Positions 25,540 through 33,930 of a stretch of 64,000 bases of DNA are shown here, one piece after another. This DNA comes from Ruegeria atlantica (GTDB taxonomy: Bacteria > Pseudomonadota > Alphaproteobacteria > Rhodobacterales > Rhodobacteraceae), in the NCBI RefSeq assembly GCF_001458195.1, contig NZ_CYPU01000072.1, forward strand, positions 1-64,000, in the 5' to 3' direction. The position numbers were made by a program, and so were the translations under genes. Numbering within the stretch: position 1 is the first letter of the stretch; each line of letters starts with the position of its first letter. The notes under the pieces were generated by a model. The model was not told the DNA's origin and did not search any database. It worked only from the letters and a program-made list of their open reading frames with translations.

Positions 25540-27002
25540 CAGACCGGTGTTCCCGCGCTGATGTAGGCTGTTTTAACAGTGGTATAGAATTCAGCCGCTG
25601 CCTTACCCTGCTCACGTGGACCGTACGAGCTGTCGCCGCGCCCGCCGAACGGAACGTGATAGTCAGTGCCTGCGGTCGGCAGGTTGACTGTGACAACACC
25701 GGTGCGTGCGTTGCGGCGGAAATGCGTTGCGCGCGCAAGGCTTTGTGTCACGATGCCCGAAGTCAGTCCAAAGTTGGTTGCGTTCACCACGCTCAGCGCT
25801 TCGTCATAGCTGCCGACCTTGATGACGCTGGTCAACGGCGCGAACATCTCTTCGCGGTTGATCCGCATATCGTTGTTGGTGTTCAGGAAAACGCCGGGGG
25901 ACATGTAGAACCCGTCATGCGGCATCTCAAGCCGCTGACCACCACAGGCCAATTCTGCGCCCTCAGATTTGCCCAGATCGACATAAGTGAGGTTTTCGCT
26001 CAGCTGCTGTTCGCTGACGACTGGCCCCATCTGAACGCCGTCTTCCAGCGCGTGGCCGACTTTCATGGCCTGCGCACCCGCGACAAGTTTTTCGACAAAT
26101 GCATCGTGCACACCGGCATGAACGACCAGACGCGAGGACGCGGTACATTTCTGACCTGTTCCGCCAAAGGCTCCGCCCAGTGCCAGCGTCACCGCCAGAT
26201 CCAGATCAGCGTCATCCATAACGGCCAGTGCGTTCTTGGATCCCATCTCCATCTGAACCTTGGTCAGGTTCTGAATGGCAGCTGATGCGATGCCCTTTCC
26301 GACCGGAACCGAGCCGGTGAAGGATATCGCGTTGACCTTTGGGCTTTCTACCAGACGCTGACCAATCGAACGGCCCGAGCCCATGACTAGGCTGAACAGA
26401 CCTTTGGGGATGTCCTGCCGCTCGATGATTTCGGTCAAGGCCACAGCAGAGGCGGGCGTGATATTCGCCGGTTTCCAAACAACTGCGTTGCCGTAGCAAA
26501 GTGCCGGAGCAATCTTCCATGACGCGGTCGCAGTCGGAAAGTTCCACGGGCTGATGATGGCTACGACGCCTACGGCTTCGCGGCGCACGTCAATCTCGAC
26601 GCCGGGACGTACGCTGTCGGCGTTCTCGCCGATCTGGCGCAGGCATTCGGCTGCGTAATAGGTGAAAAACTGACCGGCGCGATAAACCTCGCCCTTGCCT
26701 TCGGCCAGCGGCTTGCCTTCTTCGCGGGCCAGCAGAGTGCCCAGCTCTTCGGCGCGCGACATCAGCTCGTTGCCGATATTCATCAGAACCGCTTGCTTGC
26801 GTTCGGGGCCGTAGGCTGCCCATTCTGCCTGTGCAACACGCGCCTGATCCAATGTGGCCTCAAGCTGATCCGCGCTGGCCTGTGCGAACATGCCAACCAG
26901 ATCGCTCAGATCCGAAGGGTTGCGGTTTTCAATTTCGGTCTCGCCCGCCAGCCATTCGCCAGCAATCAGGTTCAGTTTTGTCACGATGCGCCCCAGAGTC
27001 AT
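25539..27002 (-). CDS. Aldehyde dehydrogenase, alpha-ketoglutarate-semialdehyde dehydrogenase-like
   Basis: A 487-aa NAD(P)-dependent aldehyde dehydrogenase. The motifs are ISPWNFPTATASWKIAPALC, FTGSVPVGKGIA, the Glu in MEMGSKNAL and the catalytic Cys in GGTGQKCTASSRLVV. The C-terminal PTAGTDYHVPFGGRGDSSYGPREQG is the pattern I associate with alpha-ketoglutaric semialdehyde dehydrogenases, the last step of hydroxyproline and sugar-acid breakdown. ATG 27002 has no clear ribosome binding site; GTG 26984 with GGGG upstream is a plausible alternative start. It is the first gene of the five-gene operon and is divergent from a LysR gene. Confidence 0.85.
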   Translation of the reverse strand: MTLGRIVTKLNLIAGEWLAGETEIENRNPSDLSDLVGMFAQASADQLEATLDQARVAQAEWAAYGPERKQAVLMNIGNELMSRAEELGTLLAREEGKPLAEGKGEVYRAGQFFTYYAAECLRQIGENADSVRPGVEIDVRREAVGVVAIISPWNFPTATASWKIAPALCYGNAVVWKPANITPASAVALTEIIERQDIPKGLFSLVMGSGRSIGQRLVESPKVNAISFTGSVPVGKGIASAAIQNLTKVQMEMGSKNALAVMDDADLDLAVTLALGGAFGGTGQKCTASSRLVVHAGVHDAFVEKLVAGAQAMKVGHALEDGVQMGPVVSEQQLSENLTYVDLGKSEGAELACGGQRLEMPHDGFYMSPGVFLNTNNDMRINREEMFAPLTSVIKVGSYDEALSVVNATNFGLTSGIVTQSLARATHFRRNARTGVVTVNLPTAGTDYHVPFGGRGDSSYGPREQGKAAAEFYTTVKTAYISAGTPV

Positions 27003-27050
27003 GAAAATTGGTCTGGCGCAGAATGGCTTTTTGAGTAGATATCAGTCAAA

Positions 27051-27065
27051 CTCAAATAAATTGAG
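27051..27065. promoter_or_regulatory. Candidate LysR-type binding box
   Basis: CTCAA (27051-27055) and TTGAG (27061-27065) form an inverted repeat with five A/T-rich bases between, containing the T-N11-A pattern of LysR-type regulators. It lies between the divergent aldehyde dehydrogenase and LysR genes, 22 bases upstream of the LysR start. Confidence 0.5.
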
Positions 27066-27087
27066 CAAACTTCAAAAAAGGTGAAGC

Positions 27088-27960
27088 TTGGCGATCAAGA
27101 TCGAGACCTTACGGTGTTTTTGCACCGTTGCCCAAACAGGCAACCTGATCGAGGCGGCCGACCGGTTGGGCCGCACGCAGTCGGCGGTCTCGATGACCCT
27201 CAAGCAATTTGAGGATCATCTGGGTAAAAAGCTCTTTGAAGGAGAGCGCAAAAACCAGTTGTCCCCGTTGGGGTTACAGGTTTTCGAAGTGGCATTGAAA
27301 CAAGTCCGCCAATTCGATCAGGCCGTCTTGGATGTAATGGCCGCAGCAAAAGCAGAGCACGGTTTGCTGCGCATCGCGTCCGTTCCATCGGTTGCGGCGC
27401 TGATTTTTCCTAAGGTTCTGGCCTATGTCACAGAACGCTTTCCCGGAGTAAAAGTCGAATTGCGCGACACAGATACTCAGCAGGTATTGGACGCACTGGT
27501 TGAGGGTAAAGCGGATATTGGCATCGCCTCAGGTCAGCACGCGCTGAACGGAGTTCGGTCGCTTCCGTTGTTCGAAGACAGGTTTGGGCTGGTATGCGCC
27601 TCTGATCACCGTTTGATACGACAGCCAAATACGCCAACAATTGACGAAGTCCTGACACTTCCGTTTATACGAAACGCGCTGTGCGATCTGATTCAATCGC
27701 CCAAGTTCCGGGCATCCGAAGCGCAGGCGGATGTTACCGTTCACAACACCCATTCCCTTATCACAATGGTCAAGACCGGGGATTGGGTAACGGTGTTGCC
27801 GCAATCGGTCGCCAGTTTCATGCCCGAGGCGACGGCGTTTCGCGAAATTGCGGATTTGCCCGATCAGCGCCAGGTCTGCCTCTATGTCAGTGAACATGCG
27901 CGGTTCAAGCATCTGACCGAAGAGGCGGTCGCTTACATTCTGGAACTGGGCGCTGCCTGA
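27088..27960 (+). CDS. LysR-family transcriptional regulator
   Basis: A 290-aa LTTR starting at TTG 27088 behind AGGTGA. The winged helix-turn-helix is IETLRCFCTVAQTGNLIEAADRLGRTQSAVSMTLKQFEDHLGKKLF, split by the usual turn. The effector-binding domain follows (LLRIASVPSVAALIFPKVL, FPGVKVELRDTDTQQVLDAL). It is divergent from the five-gene operon, which it probably activates in response to a pathway metabolite, and lies upstream of the ABC transporter genes on the same strand. Confidence 0.88.
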   Translation: MAIKIETLRCFCTVAQTGNLIEAADRLGRTQSAVSMTLKQFEDHLGKKLFEGERKNQLSPLGLQVFEVALKQVRQFDQAVLDVMAAAKAEHGLLRIASVPSVAALIFPKVLAYVTERFPGVKVELRDTDTQQVLDALVEGKADIGIASGQHALNGVRSLPLFEDRFGLVCASDHRLIRQPNTPTIDEVLTLPFIRNALCDLIQSPKFRASEAQADVTVHNTHSLITMVKTGDWVTVLPQSVASFMPEATAFREIADLPDQRQVCLYVSEHARFKHLTEEAVAYILELGAA

Positions 27961-28122
27961 TGGCAGAGTACGAGTTCACGGCCAATTTTCGACAAAGCCG
28001 AAACATTTCTATGATAATATCGAATTTGAGTGCTTCTTGGACGTAACGCTTGATGGGTGACGCGTCGCCATGTTTCAATTTTTATTGCCGGGTCGGCGCA
28101 TCGTGCGGCTGACCCAAAAATG

Positions 28123-28140
28123 GGAAAGCATCGGCTTTCC
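28123..28140 (+). promoter_or_regulatory. Hairpin in the leader of the ABC transporter operon
   Basis: GGAAAGC (28123-28129) pairs with GCTTTCC (28134-28140) over an ATCG tetraloop, 77 bases upstream of the binding-protein start. The rest of the 27961-28216 interval holds no gene I can support and presumably contains the promoter. The hairpin could be a weak terminator for lysR or a leader structure. Confidence 0.35.
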
Positions 28141-28216
28141 GACTTTGTTTGCACGGTGCACCACGGCCCCCGGGCATAGAAAAACAGCGCCGCAGACGTC
28201 CAACATGGAGACACAA

Positions 28217-29167
28217 ATGAAAAAATTAGCCACGTTACTGGGAGGCGCATCCGCTGTGATCGCCGGACCCGCCCTTGCTGCTGATATCGTGATCGGCGTG
28301 CCGAACTGGCCTTCGGTAAATGCGACGGCACATATTTTGAAAGTTGCGATCGAACAGAACCTCGGTCTTGAGGTTGAGCTTCAGAATGGCACCAACCCGA
28401 TTGTGTTTGAGGCGATGGACTCCGGTGCCATGCACGTACACCCCGAAGTTTGGATGCCCAACCAGCAAAACCTGCATGATACCTACGTAAAAGATAAGGG
28501 CACGGTTACCTTCAACGCAAACGGAGTTGAAGCCTTCCAAGGTATGTGCGTCGACAAGGCAACGGCCGAAGCACATGGCATTACGTCCATTGAAGACCTG
28601 ACAAATCCCGACAATGCTGCGCTATTTGACAGCAACGGTGACGGGCAGGGTGAGCTATGGATCGGTGCGCCAGGATGGGCGTCGACCAACGTCGAAAAAA
28701 TTCGGGCCAAATCCTACGGTTATGACCAAGTTTTTGAACTGACGGAAATTGACGAGACAGTGGCTTACGCAAATCTCGACAATGCAATCAAGGCAGGCGA
28801 GCCGTGGGTTGGGTTCTGCTACACGCCGCACTATGTGTTTGCCCTGCATGACATGCAGATCTTGGAAGAACCGGCGTACGACGCGGCCAAGTGGAACGTG
28901 CTGCAGCCCACAGACGACCCGGATTGGCTGGAAAAATCCGAGGCCGGCGTTGCCTGGGATCTTGCCTACCTGCATTTGCACTTCGCAAAGTCGCTTGAGG
29001 AAGAGTATCCGGAAGTGGCGACCATGCTGTCCAACATGAAACTGGATACGGACACGGTTTCGGCGATGACATTTGCATTGGTGATCGAAGGCCAAGAGCC
29101 TTTGGCTTACGCAGAGGAATGGGTCGGTGCGAATGAAGATGCCGTTCTGGGCTGGATGTCAAATTGA
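28217..29167 (+). CDS. ABC transporter binding protein for quaternary amines (betaine/TMAO type)
   Basis: A 316-aa periplasmic protein with signal peptide MKKLATLLGGASAVIAGPALA. The mature part begins ADIVIGVPNWPSVNATAH, as in OpuAC/ProX-like receptors. Tryptophans in VPNWPS, EVWMPN, GAPGWAST and EPWVGF could make the aromatic box that binds a trimethylammonium or similar cation. ATG 28217 is preceded by GGAG at the right distance; an ATG at 28205 is less well placed. It is the first gene of a three-gene importer and is separated from the ATPase gene by a strong hairpin. Confidence 0.86.
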   Translation: MKKLATLLGGASAVIAGPALAADIVIGVPNWPSVNATAHILKVAIEQNLGLEVELQNGTNPIVFEAMDSGAMHVHPEVWMPNQQNLHDTYVKDKGTVTFNANGVEAFQGMCVDKATAEAHGITSIEDLTNPDNAALFDSNGDGQGELWIGAPGWASTNVEKIRAKSYGYDQVFELTEIDETVAYANLDNAIKAGEPWVGFCYTPHYVFALHDMQILEEPAYDAAKWNVLQPTDDPDWLEKSEAGVAWDLAYLHLHFAKSLEEEYPEVATMLSNMKLDTDTVSAMTFALVIEGQEPLAYAEEWVGANEDAVLGWMSN

Positions 29168-29195
29168 TTGACGCCCACCGGATTTGAAACTCTGG

Positions 29196-29228
29196 CAGGC
29201 CGTCGGGACAGCCCCGGCGGCCTGTTTT
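29196..29228 (+). terminator. Intergenic attenuator between binding protein and ATPase genes
   Basis: CAGGCCGTCGGG (29196-29207) pairs with the segment 29213-29224 (CCCCGGCGGCCTG-like) to give a 12-bp stem with one G-T pair, followed by TTTT at 29225-29228. Partial termination here would make the binding protein more abundant than the membrane complex, a common arrangement in such operons. Confidence 0.7.
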
Positions 29229-29245
29229 GCACCAAAGGGACAAAA

Positions 29246-30283
29246 ATGACCGAAACAGTCGTTAAACTGACGGATGTCTGGAAAATCTTTGGCGCAAAAG
29301 CCGAAGAAGCCATGGAAGCCGTCCGGAATGAAGGCATCGGAAAGCCTGAAGTTCTGGAAAGATTCAATTGTGTCGTTGGCGTGCAGGGCGCGTCCTTCGA
29401 AGTGCCAAGGGGCGAGATTTTCTGCATCATGGGCCTGTCAGGCTCTGGCAAATCTACGCTGGTACGACACGTTAATCGCCTGATCGAACCGACCGCCGGA
29501 AAGATCGAAATTCTGGGGCAGGATGTCTCCAGGATTTCCGAGGCCGAGCTGCGTCGCATTCGGGCCATGCAAATCGGGATGGTGTTTCAGCACATGGCAC
29601 TGATGCCACACCGATCGGTTCGCGATAACGTCGCCTACCCGCTGGAAATCCGCAAAGTGTCGAAATCGAAACGCTGGGCGGTTTCGGATCACGCATTAGG
29701 GTTGGTAGACCTGACAGGCTACGAAGACCGCCTGCCCAAAGAATTGTCGGGCGGCATGCAGCAACGGGTTGGGATTGCCCGCGCGCTGGCCTCGGACCCC
29801 GAAATTTTGTTGATGGACGAGCCGTTCTCGGCGCTGGATCCGTTGATCCGGTTGCAACTGCAGGATCAGTTCAAGGCTCTTGTGGCGCAGCTACAAAAGA
29901 CGACGCTGTTCATCACGCACGATCTGGACGAAGCCATTCGCATAGGTCACCGCATCGCGATCATGAAAGACGGTGTCATTGTGCAGATCGGTACGCCGGA
30001 AGATATCGTCATGAACCCTGCAGACGACTACGTGCGAGAGTTCGTGCAGGGAATTTCCAAACTCAAACTGGTCAAGGCGCATTCAATCATGGAGTCGATC
30101 GAAAGTTACTCTGGCCCGACCGATGGCGCGCCGCGCGCGGATGAAGGGGCGGATTTGGACCAGTTGATCGACCTTGCCGTCAGTACGGACCTTCCGGTCA
30201 TCATTACCGATGCTGGCGCTGATGTAGGCGTGGTCACTAAACCGCGTTTGCTGCGCGGAATTCAGGGGGGCAAAAATGACTGA
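29246..30283 (+). CDS. ABC transporter ATPase, ProV/OpuAA type
   Basis: A 345-aa ATPase. Walker A is GLSGSGKS, the Q-loop follows in MVFQHMALMPHRS, the signature is LSGGMQQRVGIARAL, Walker B is ILLMDEPFSALDP and the H-loop is LFITHDLDEA. The N-terminal extension before the ATPase domain (VWKIFGAKAEEAMEAVRNEG) and the C-terminal regulatory region are typical of glycine-betaine/proline-betaine ATPases. ATG 29246 was chosen because an upstream frame to 29168 crosses the attenuator hairpin. The stop overlaps the permease start by eight bases. Confidence 0.92.
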   Translation: MTETVVKLTDVWKIFGAKAEEAMEAVRNEGIGKPEVLERFNCVVGVQGASFEVPRGEIFCIMGLSGSGKSTLVRHVNRLIEPTAGKIEILGQDVSRISEAELRRIRAMQIGMVFQHMALMPHRSVRDNVAYPLEIRKVSKSKRWAVSDHALGLVDLTGYEDRLPKELSGGMQQRVGIARALASDPEILLMDEPFSALDPLIRLQLQDQFKALVAQLQKTTLFITHDLDEAIRIGHRIAIMKDGVIVQIGTPEDIVMNPADDYVREFVQGISKLKLVKAHSIMESIESYSGPTDGAPRADEGADLDQLIDLAVSTDLPVIITDAGADVGVVTKPRLLRGIQGGKND

Positions 30284-31865
30284 TGCAACCACGGAAGTAA
30301 AAGTCACGGCCGCATCGGATATCGAAGTCGACCGCGAGGCGCTGGACCGCTCGATCCACGAATTTACCGGTCCAAACGGCGACTACTACGTCAACGCGTT
30401 TCACAAAATCCATGACGCGACCAGCGGTATTCCCAATACCTTCAACATCTGGGCGGCTGTTTTGGGACCATTCTGGTCTGCGTCCCGCGCGATCTGGGGG
30501 ATGTTCTGGACCTTCCTGATCCTGGAAATCATCGCCTGGGTTCAGATCGGTCGCGGTGCCTGGGGCAACCCCGGCGCTGATCTGGCCGAACGGGCTGAAC
30601 GTCAGCAGACCCGCGCGAACGAGCTATTGGAACGTGCGACTGCGGCCACCGAAAAGGCGGACATTGACCGGTTCAACAAGTTGGCAGCGAATATCCAGAA
30701 AGCCGCAGATGCCAGTTTTGAGAAAGCGGCGTCGGCCCAGTCTGAGGCGTTTGGCATCATGGTTACAGGCCTGTTGATGTTGTTGGTATTCAAACTTGCG
30801 CAAGGTTTTTATGCGGACCGCGTGTACGAAAAGCAGTACTCGAATTGGCGGACAGATCCTGCTAGCACCGAAAGCGGCCGCTCGACCCGCAACACTGTTC
30901 TGGGTGCTGTTTTGGTGGCCGCAATTGGCCCGCTGATCGTTTACAAATTCACCGTCAACGCCTCACTCCCATTGTTGGATGCATTCCCCGAGCAGGAAGT
31001 CTCCGCGATGATATTGGGCGAAGGCAACGGAACGTTGTTCTCAAATCTGGCAAGCTGGATGGAGGCGCAAATAGATGCAGCCGCCGCAGCCGGCGGGGAT
31101 GTATTCGACGGTATCGTGGCGGGTGTGCGATCTGTTCTGGATGCGTTGACGGTGGCATTGATCGGTTCCCCGTGGCCGGTTGTGATGTTGGTGATCTGTG
31201 TGACCGCGTGGCGCGCGGCAGGGCCACGGGTGGCAATCTTCACCGCGTCTTCGTTGGCCTATATCGCGCTTCTGGGGTACTGGGATGTGGCGATGGAAAC
31301 CGTGGCCTTGGTGGGCGCGGCGGTGCTGTTATGCGTGGTTTTTGGCATTCCGCTAGGCATCTGGTTCGGCAAATCCAAGCGCGCCTACCGGGCGGCCGAG
31401 CCGGTTTTGGACCTGATGCAGACATTGCCGGCTTTTGTCTACTTGATCCCAATCATCGCTTTCTTTGGCACAGGCAACCCGCCGGGCATTTTGGCGACGA
31501 TCATCTTTGGTATGCCGCCAGTTATTCGCCTGACTGCGCTGGGGATGCGCGGGGTTCCGGAAAGCATCAAAGAGGCTGCCGTGGCTTTTGGGGCGTCGAA
31601 ATGGCAGTTGCTCAAGGATGTTGAGATCCCGCTTGCCCTGCCGTCGATCATGACCGGCGTGAACCAGACCATCCTGATGTGCTTGTCGATGGTGGTGATT
31701 ATCTCGCTGATCGGCGGTGGAGGTCTGGGCAAGGAAATCCTTGAGGCGCTGCAATACGCTGCCAAAGGTCCGGGTCTGCTGGGTGGGTTCGCCATCCTGT
31801 TCCTGGCCATGGTCATGGACCGTATCGTTCAAGGTGCCTTCCGCCGAGAAGACGAGAAACTCTGA
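30276..31865 (+). CDS. ABC transporter permease, ProW type, with an N-terminal DUF2628-like and coiled-coil extension
   Basis: A 529-aa membrane protein, much longer than usual ProW (about 280-350). Residues 55-95 (FNIWAAVLGPFWSASRAIWGMFW) resemble a DUF2628 membrane domain. Residues about 105-165 are a charged helical coiled-coil (AERAERQQTRANELLERATAATEKAD), then a further membrane segment. From about 290 the standard permease domain follows, with the EAA loop EAAVAFGASKWQLLKDVEIPLALPS. The fusion may sense osmotic or membrane state. It overlaps the ATPase gene by eight bases. Confidence 0.88.
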   Translation: MTDATTEVKVTAASDIEVDREALDRSIHEFTGPNGDYYVNAFHKIHDATSGIPNTFNIWAAVLGPFWSASRAIWGMFWTFLILEIIAWVQIGRGAWGNPGADLAERAERQQTRANELLERATAATEKADIDRFNKLAANIQKAADASFEKAASAQSEAFGIMVTGLLMLLVFKLAQGFYADRVYEKQYSNWRTDPASTESGRSTRNTVLGAVLVAAIGPLIVYKFTVNASLPLLDAFPEQEVSAMILGEGNGTLFSNLASWMEAQIDAAAAAGGDVFDGIVAGVRSVLDALTVALIGSPWPVVMLVICVTAWRAAGPRVAIFTASSLAYIALLGYWDVAMETVALVGAAVLLCVVFGIPLGIWFGKSKRAYRAAEPVLDLMQTLPAFVYLIPIIAFFGTGNPPGILATIIFGMPPVIRLTALGMRGVPESIKEAAVAFGASKWQLLKDVEIPLALPSIMTGVNQTILMCLSMVVIISLIGGGGLGKEILEALQYAAKGPGLLGGFAILFLAMVMDRIVQGAFRREDEKL

Positions 31866-31871
31866 ACGCAA

Positions 31872-31901
31872 ACGCCCCCGGTTCACTTCGGGGGTGTTTT
31901 T
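31872..31901 (+). terminator. Intrinsic terminator after the ABC permease gene
   Basis: ACGCCCCCG (31872-31880) pairs with CGGGGGTGT (31889-31897) over an eight-base loop, followed by a T-rich run (TTTTT). The next gene starts 19 bases later on the same strand with no evident new promoter, so read-through probably feeds it. Confidence 0.75.
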
Positions 31902-31919
31902 CTTTCACCGGAGACGCAG

Positions 31920-32894
31920 ATGACCGACCGTTACGAACAGTCTATGATGGACAATCTATATTGGTGGGGGATACCGACCCTATTTCGGTGCCCCAATCAA
32001 GGTCCCGAAGGGCAGGACATCGCTTTGGTCGGAGTGCCGCATTCGGCAGGCAACGGCACAACCGAGCGGGATCAGCATTTGGGCCCGCGTGCTTTGCGGC
32101 ATGTCTCGGCCGTACAGCGGCGGGTACATTCGGTGTTTGAAATTGATCCGTGGAATAGCGCAAAGATTGCAGATGTGGGCGACGTTCCATTTCCGCGGGC
32201 AAACGATAACGAAGACTGCATCGAACGGATTACGGCTTTTTACAAAGACATCGATGAAGCCGGTGCGCGCCCGGTGTCGATTGGCGGCGACCACTCCATC
32301 ACTGGCGGGATCGTGCAAGCGCTGGGTCGCGGCAAGCTGGCTGGTGGAGAGCCTGTCAGCTTTCTGCATTTGGACGCGCATACTGACGTCTTCACCAAGG
32401 TCGATCATTTCCTGGGGGCGAAGAAATCAGCGGCCCATTGGGGCGCGTATCTGGCGGATCAGGGGCAGGTCGACCCCACGCGATCCATGCAAATTGGACT
32501 TAGGGGCCATCCGCGAAGCTTGGACTGGCTGCAGCCGTCCTACGACTATGGCTACAACATCGTCACCATGCGTGAATTTCGCCAGCGCGGGCTGGAAGAC
32601 GTCGTGGCTCAGACCAAAGAAATTCTGGGCGACCGCCCGGTCTATATCACGTTCGATCTGGATTGCCTTGATCCCACTGTCGCGCCTGCCGTGTCCAATC
32701 TGGAACCGGGCGAGAAGGGTTTCGATATTGACGAGGCTGTCGGCATTCTGCGTGCCGCGCGCGGGTTGAACATTGTGGGTGGGGACGTCGTTTGCATGAT
32801 GCCAACCAAGGACAGCCCGAACAACATCACCGCGCTTACGGCAGCTGCGGTGATGTTCGAAATGATCTCGATGATCGCCGAAAACGCCAGCTAG
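31920..32894 (+). CDS. Arginase/agmatinase-family ureohydrolase (first of two)
   Basis: A 324-aa binuclear-manganese ureohydrolase homologue. The metal-binding motifs are complete: SIGGDHSITGG, HLDAHTDVF and FDLDCLDP. Members release urea from guanidino compounds such as arginine, agmatine, guanidinobutyrate or guanidinopropionate. The loop after the last motif reads TVAPAVSNLEPG where most family members have APGTGTPEPGG, so the substrate pocket is probably different. A GGAG ribosome binding site precedes ATG 31920. The 3' end overlaps that of the opposite ureohydrolase gene by four bases. Confidence 0.85.
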   Translation: MTDRYEQSMMDNLYWWGIPTLFRCPNQGPEGQDIALVGVPHSAGNGTTERDQHLGPRALRHVSAVQRRVHSVFEIDPWNSAKIADVGDVPFPRANDNEDCIERITAFYKDIDEAGARPVSIGGDHSITGGIVQALGRGKLAGGEPVSFLHLDAHTDVFTKVDHFLGAKKSAAHWGAYLADQGQVDPTRSMQIGLRGHPRSLDWLQPSYDYGYNIVTMREFRQRGLEDVVAQTKEILGDRPVYITFDLDCLDPTVAPAVSNLEPGEKGFDIDEAVGILRAARGLNIVGGDVVCMMPTKDSPNNITALTAAAVMFEMISMIAENAS

Positions 32895-33859
32895 CGCCGT
32901 GCGTCCACAGCCTGCGCCAAAACGCAGAGCAGTTCGAACATCAGCGAAATGCCCAGCCACGCGGTGCCTCCGTTCGGATCGAATGGGGGCGATACTTCGA
33001 CCAGATCAGCGCCAATCAGGTTCACACCAGACATCCGGCGGATGACCTGCTGCGCCTGAAAACTGTTTGGTCCGCCGATCTCGGGCGTTCCGGTGCCAGG
33101 GGCGTAGGTTGGGTCAACAAAATCAATGTCATAGGTGCAATAAGTTGGTGCTTGCCCAACGATACTGCGCACCTCGGCCATCACGTCGTCGATGCCCCGA
33201 TCAAACAGTTCCTCGATACGGATGATGCGAATACCCTGTGCCTCGCCCCACTCGATGTCTTCGGTGTTGTAGGCGGTGCCCCGGATGCCAACTTGAACAA
33301 AGCGTTTGGGGTCGACCAGTCCTTCTTCTACCGCCCGCCGAAACGGAGTGCCGTGGGTGAACTTATGGCCCCCAAAATAGCTGTCGAACAGGTCTGTGTG
33401 ACTATCGAACTGGATCAGGCCAATGGGGCCTTCGGCGGCAAGCGCACGCAAAACGGGCAGGGTGGTCAGGTGGTCCCCGCCAGCGGTGAGCGGAACAATG
33501 CCTTTTGCCTGTAGGGTCGAGTAGAAATCCGTAACCCGGTTCAGAGTATCTTCGATATCAACCGGATTGGGCGCAACGTCGCCAAGATCGGCGCAATTGA
33601 CCATTGAGAACGGCGCGACGCCTGTGGCCGGGTTCATCGCGCGGATCATCGTGGAATAGTCCCGCAATTGTCGCGGACCATGCCGCGCGCCGGGGCGATT
33701 GGTGGTGCCGCCATCCCACGGGATGCCGATGAGACCGACCTGAACATCCAAAATCCGTTCGTGATCCAGGTCCAGGCTGGGCAAACGCATGAACGAGGGG
33801 ATGCCGGCAAACCGGGCCAGCTCCATGGCCGATACCGGCTGAAAAAATGAATTAGTCAT
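32891..33859 (-). CDS. Arginase/agmatinase-family ureohydrolase (second of two)
   Basis: A 322-aa ureohydrolase with all metal ligands: TAGGDHLTTLP, FDSHTDLFDSYF and TYDIDFVDPTYAPGTGTPEIGG. It keeps the standard GTGTPE loop, unlike its neighbour. The N-terminal LARFAGIPSFMRLP and VGLIGIPWDGGTTNRPGARHGPRQLR are typical of guanidinobutyrase/guanidinopropionase-type enzymes. ATG 33859 was chosen; upstream in-frame sequence to 34042 overlaps the MttB gene region and lacks family character. It lies 71 bases downstream of the MttB-family gene on the same strand, so the two are probably co-transcribed. Confidence 0.87.
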   Translation of the reverse strand: MTNSFFQPVSAMELARFAGIPSFMRLPSLDLDHERILDVQVGLIGIPWDGGTTNRPGARHGPRQLRDYSTMIRAMNPATGVAPFSMVNCADLGDVAPNPVDIEDTLNRVTDFYSTLQAKGIVPLTAGGDHLTTLPVLRALAAEGPIGLIQFDSHTDLFDSYFGGHKFTHGTPFRRAVEEGLVDPKRFVQVGIRGTAYNTEDIEWGEAQGIRIIRIEELFDRGIDDVMAEVRSIVGQAPTYCTYDIDFVDPTYAPGTGTPEIGGPNSFQAQQVIRRMSGVNLIGADLVEVSPPFDPNGGTAWLGISLMFELLCVLAQAVDARR

Positions 33860-33930
33860 GGCCTTATCCTTCGCGCAATTCCCATTGGACCCTAGCGGCC
33901 CAATGAAGTGTTGGGAATGCTCTGTGGTTT

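Noticed and set aside
28217-31865. TMAO-specific TmoXWV transporter
   Set aside because: The tryptophan pattern is compatible, but no tmm/tdm trimethylamine genes are adjacent, so only a quaternary-amine type is claimed.
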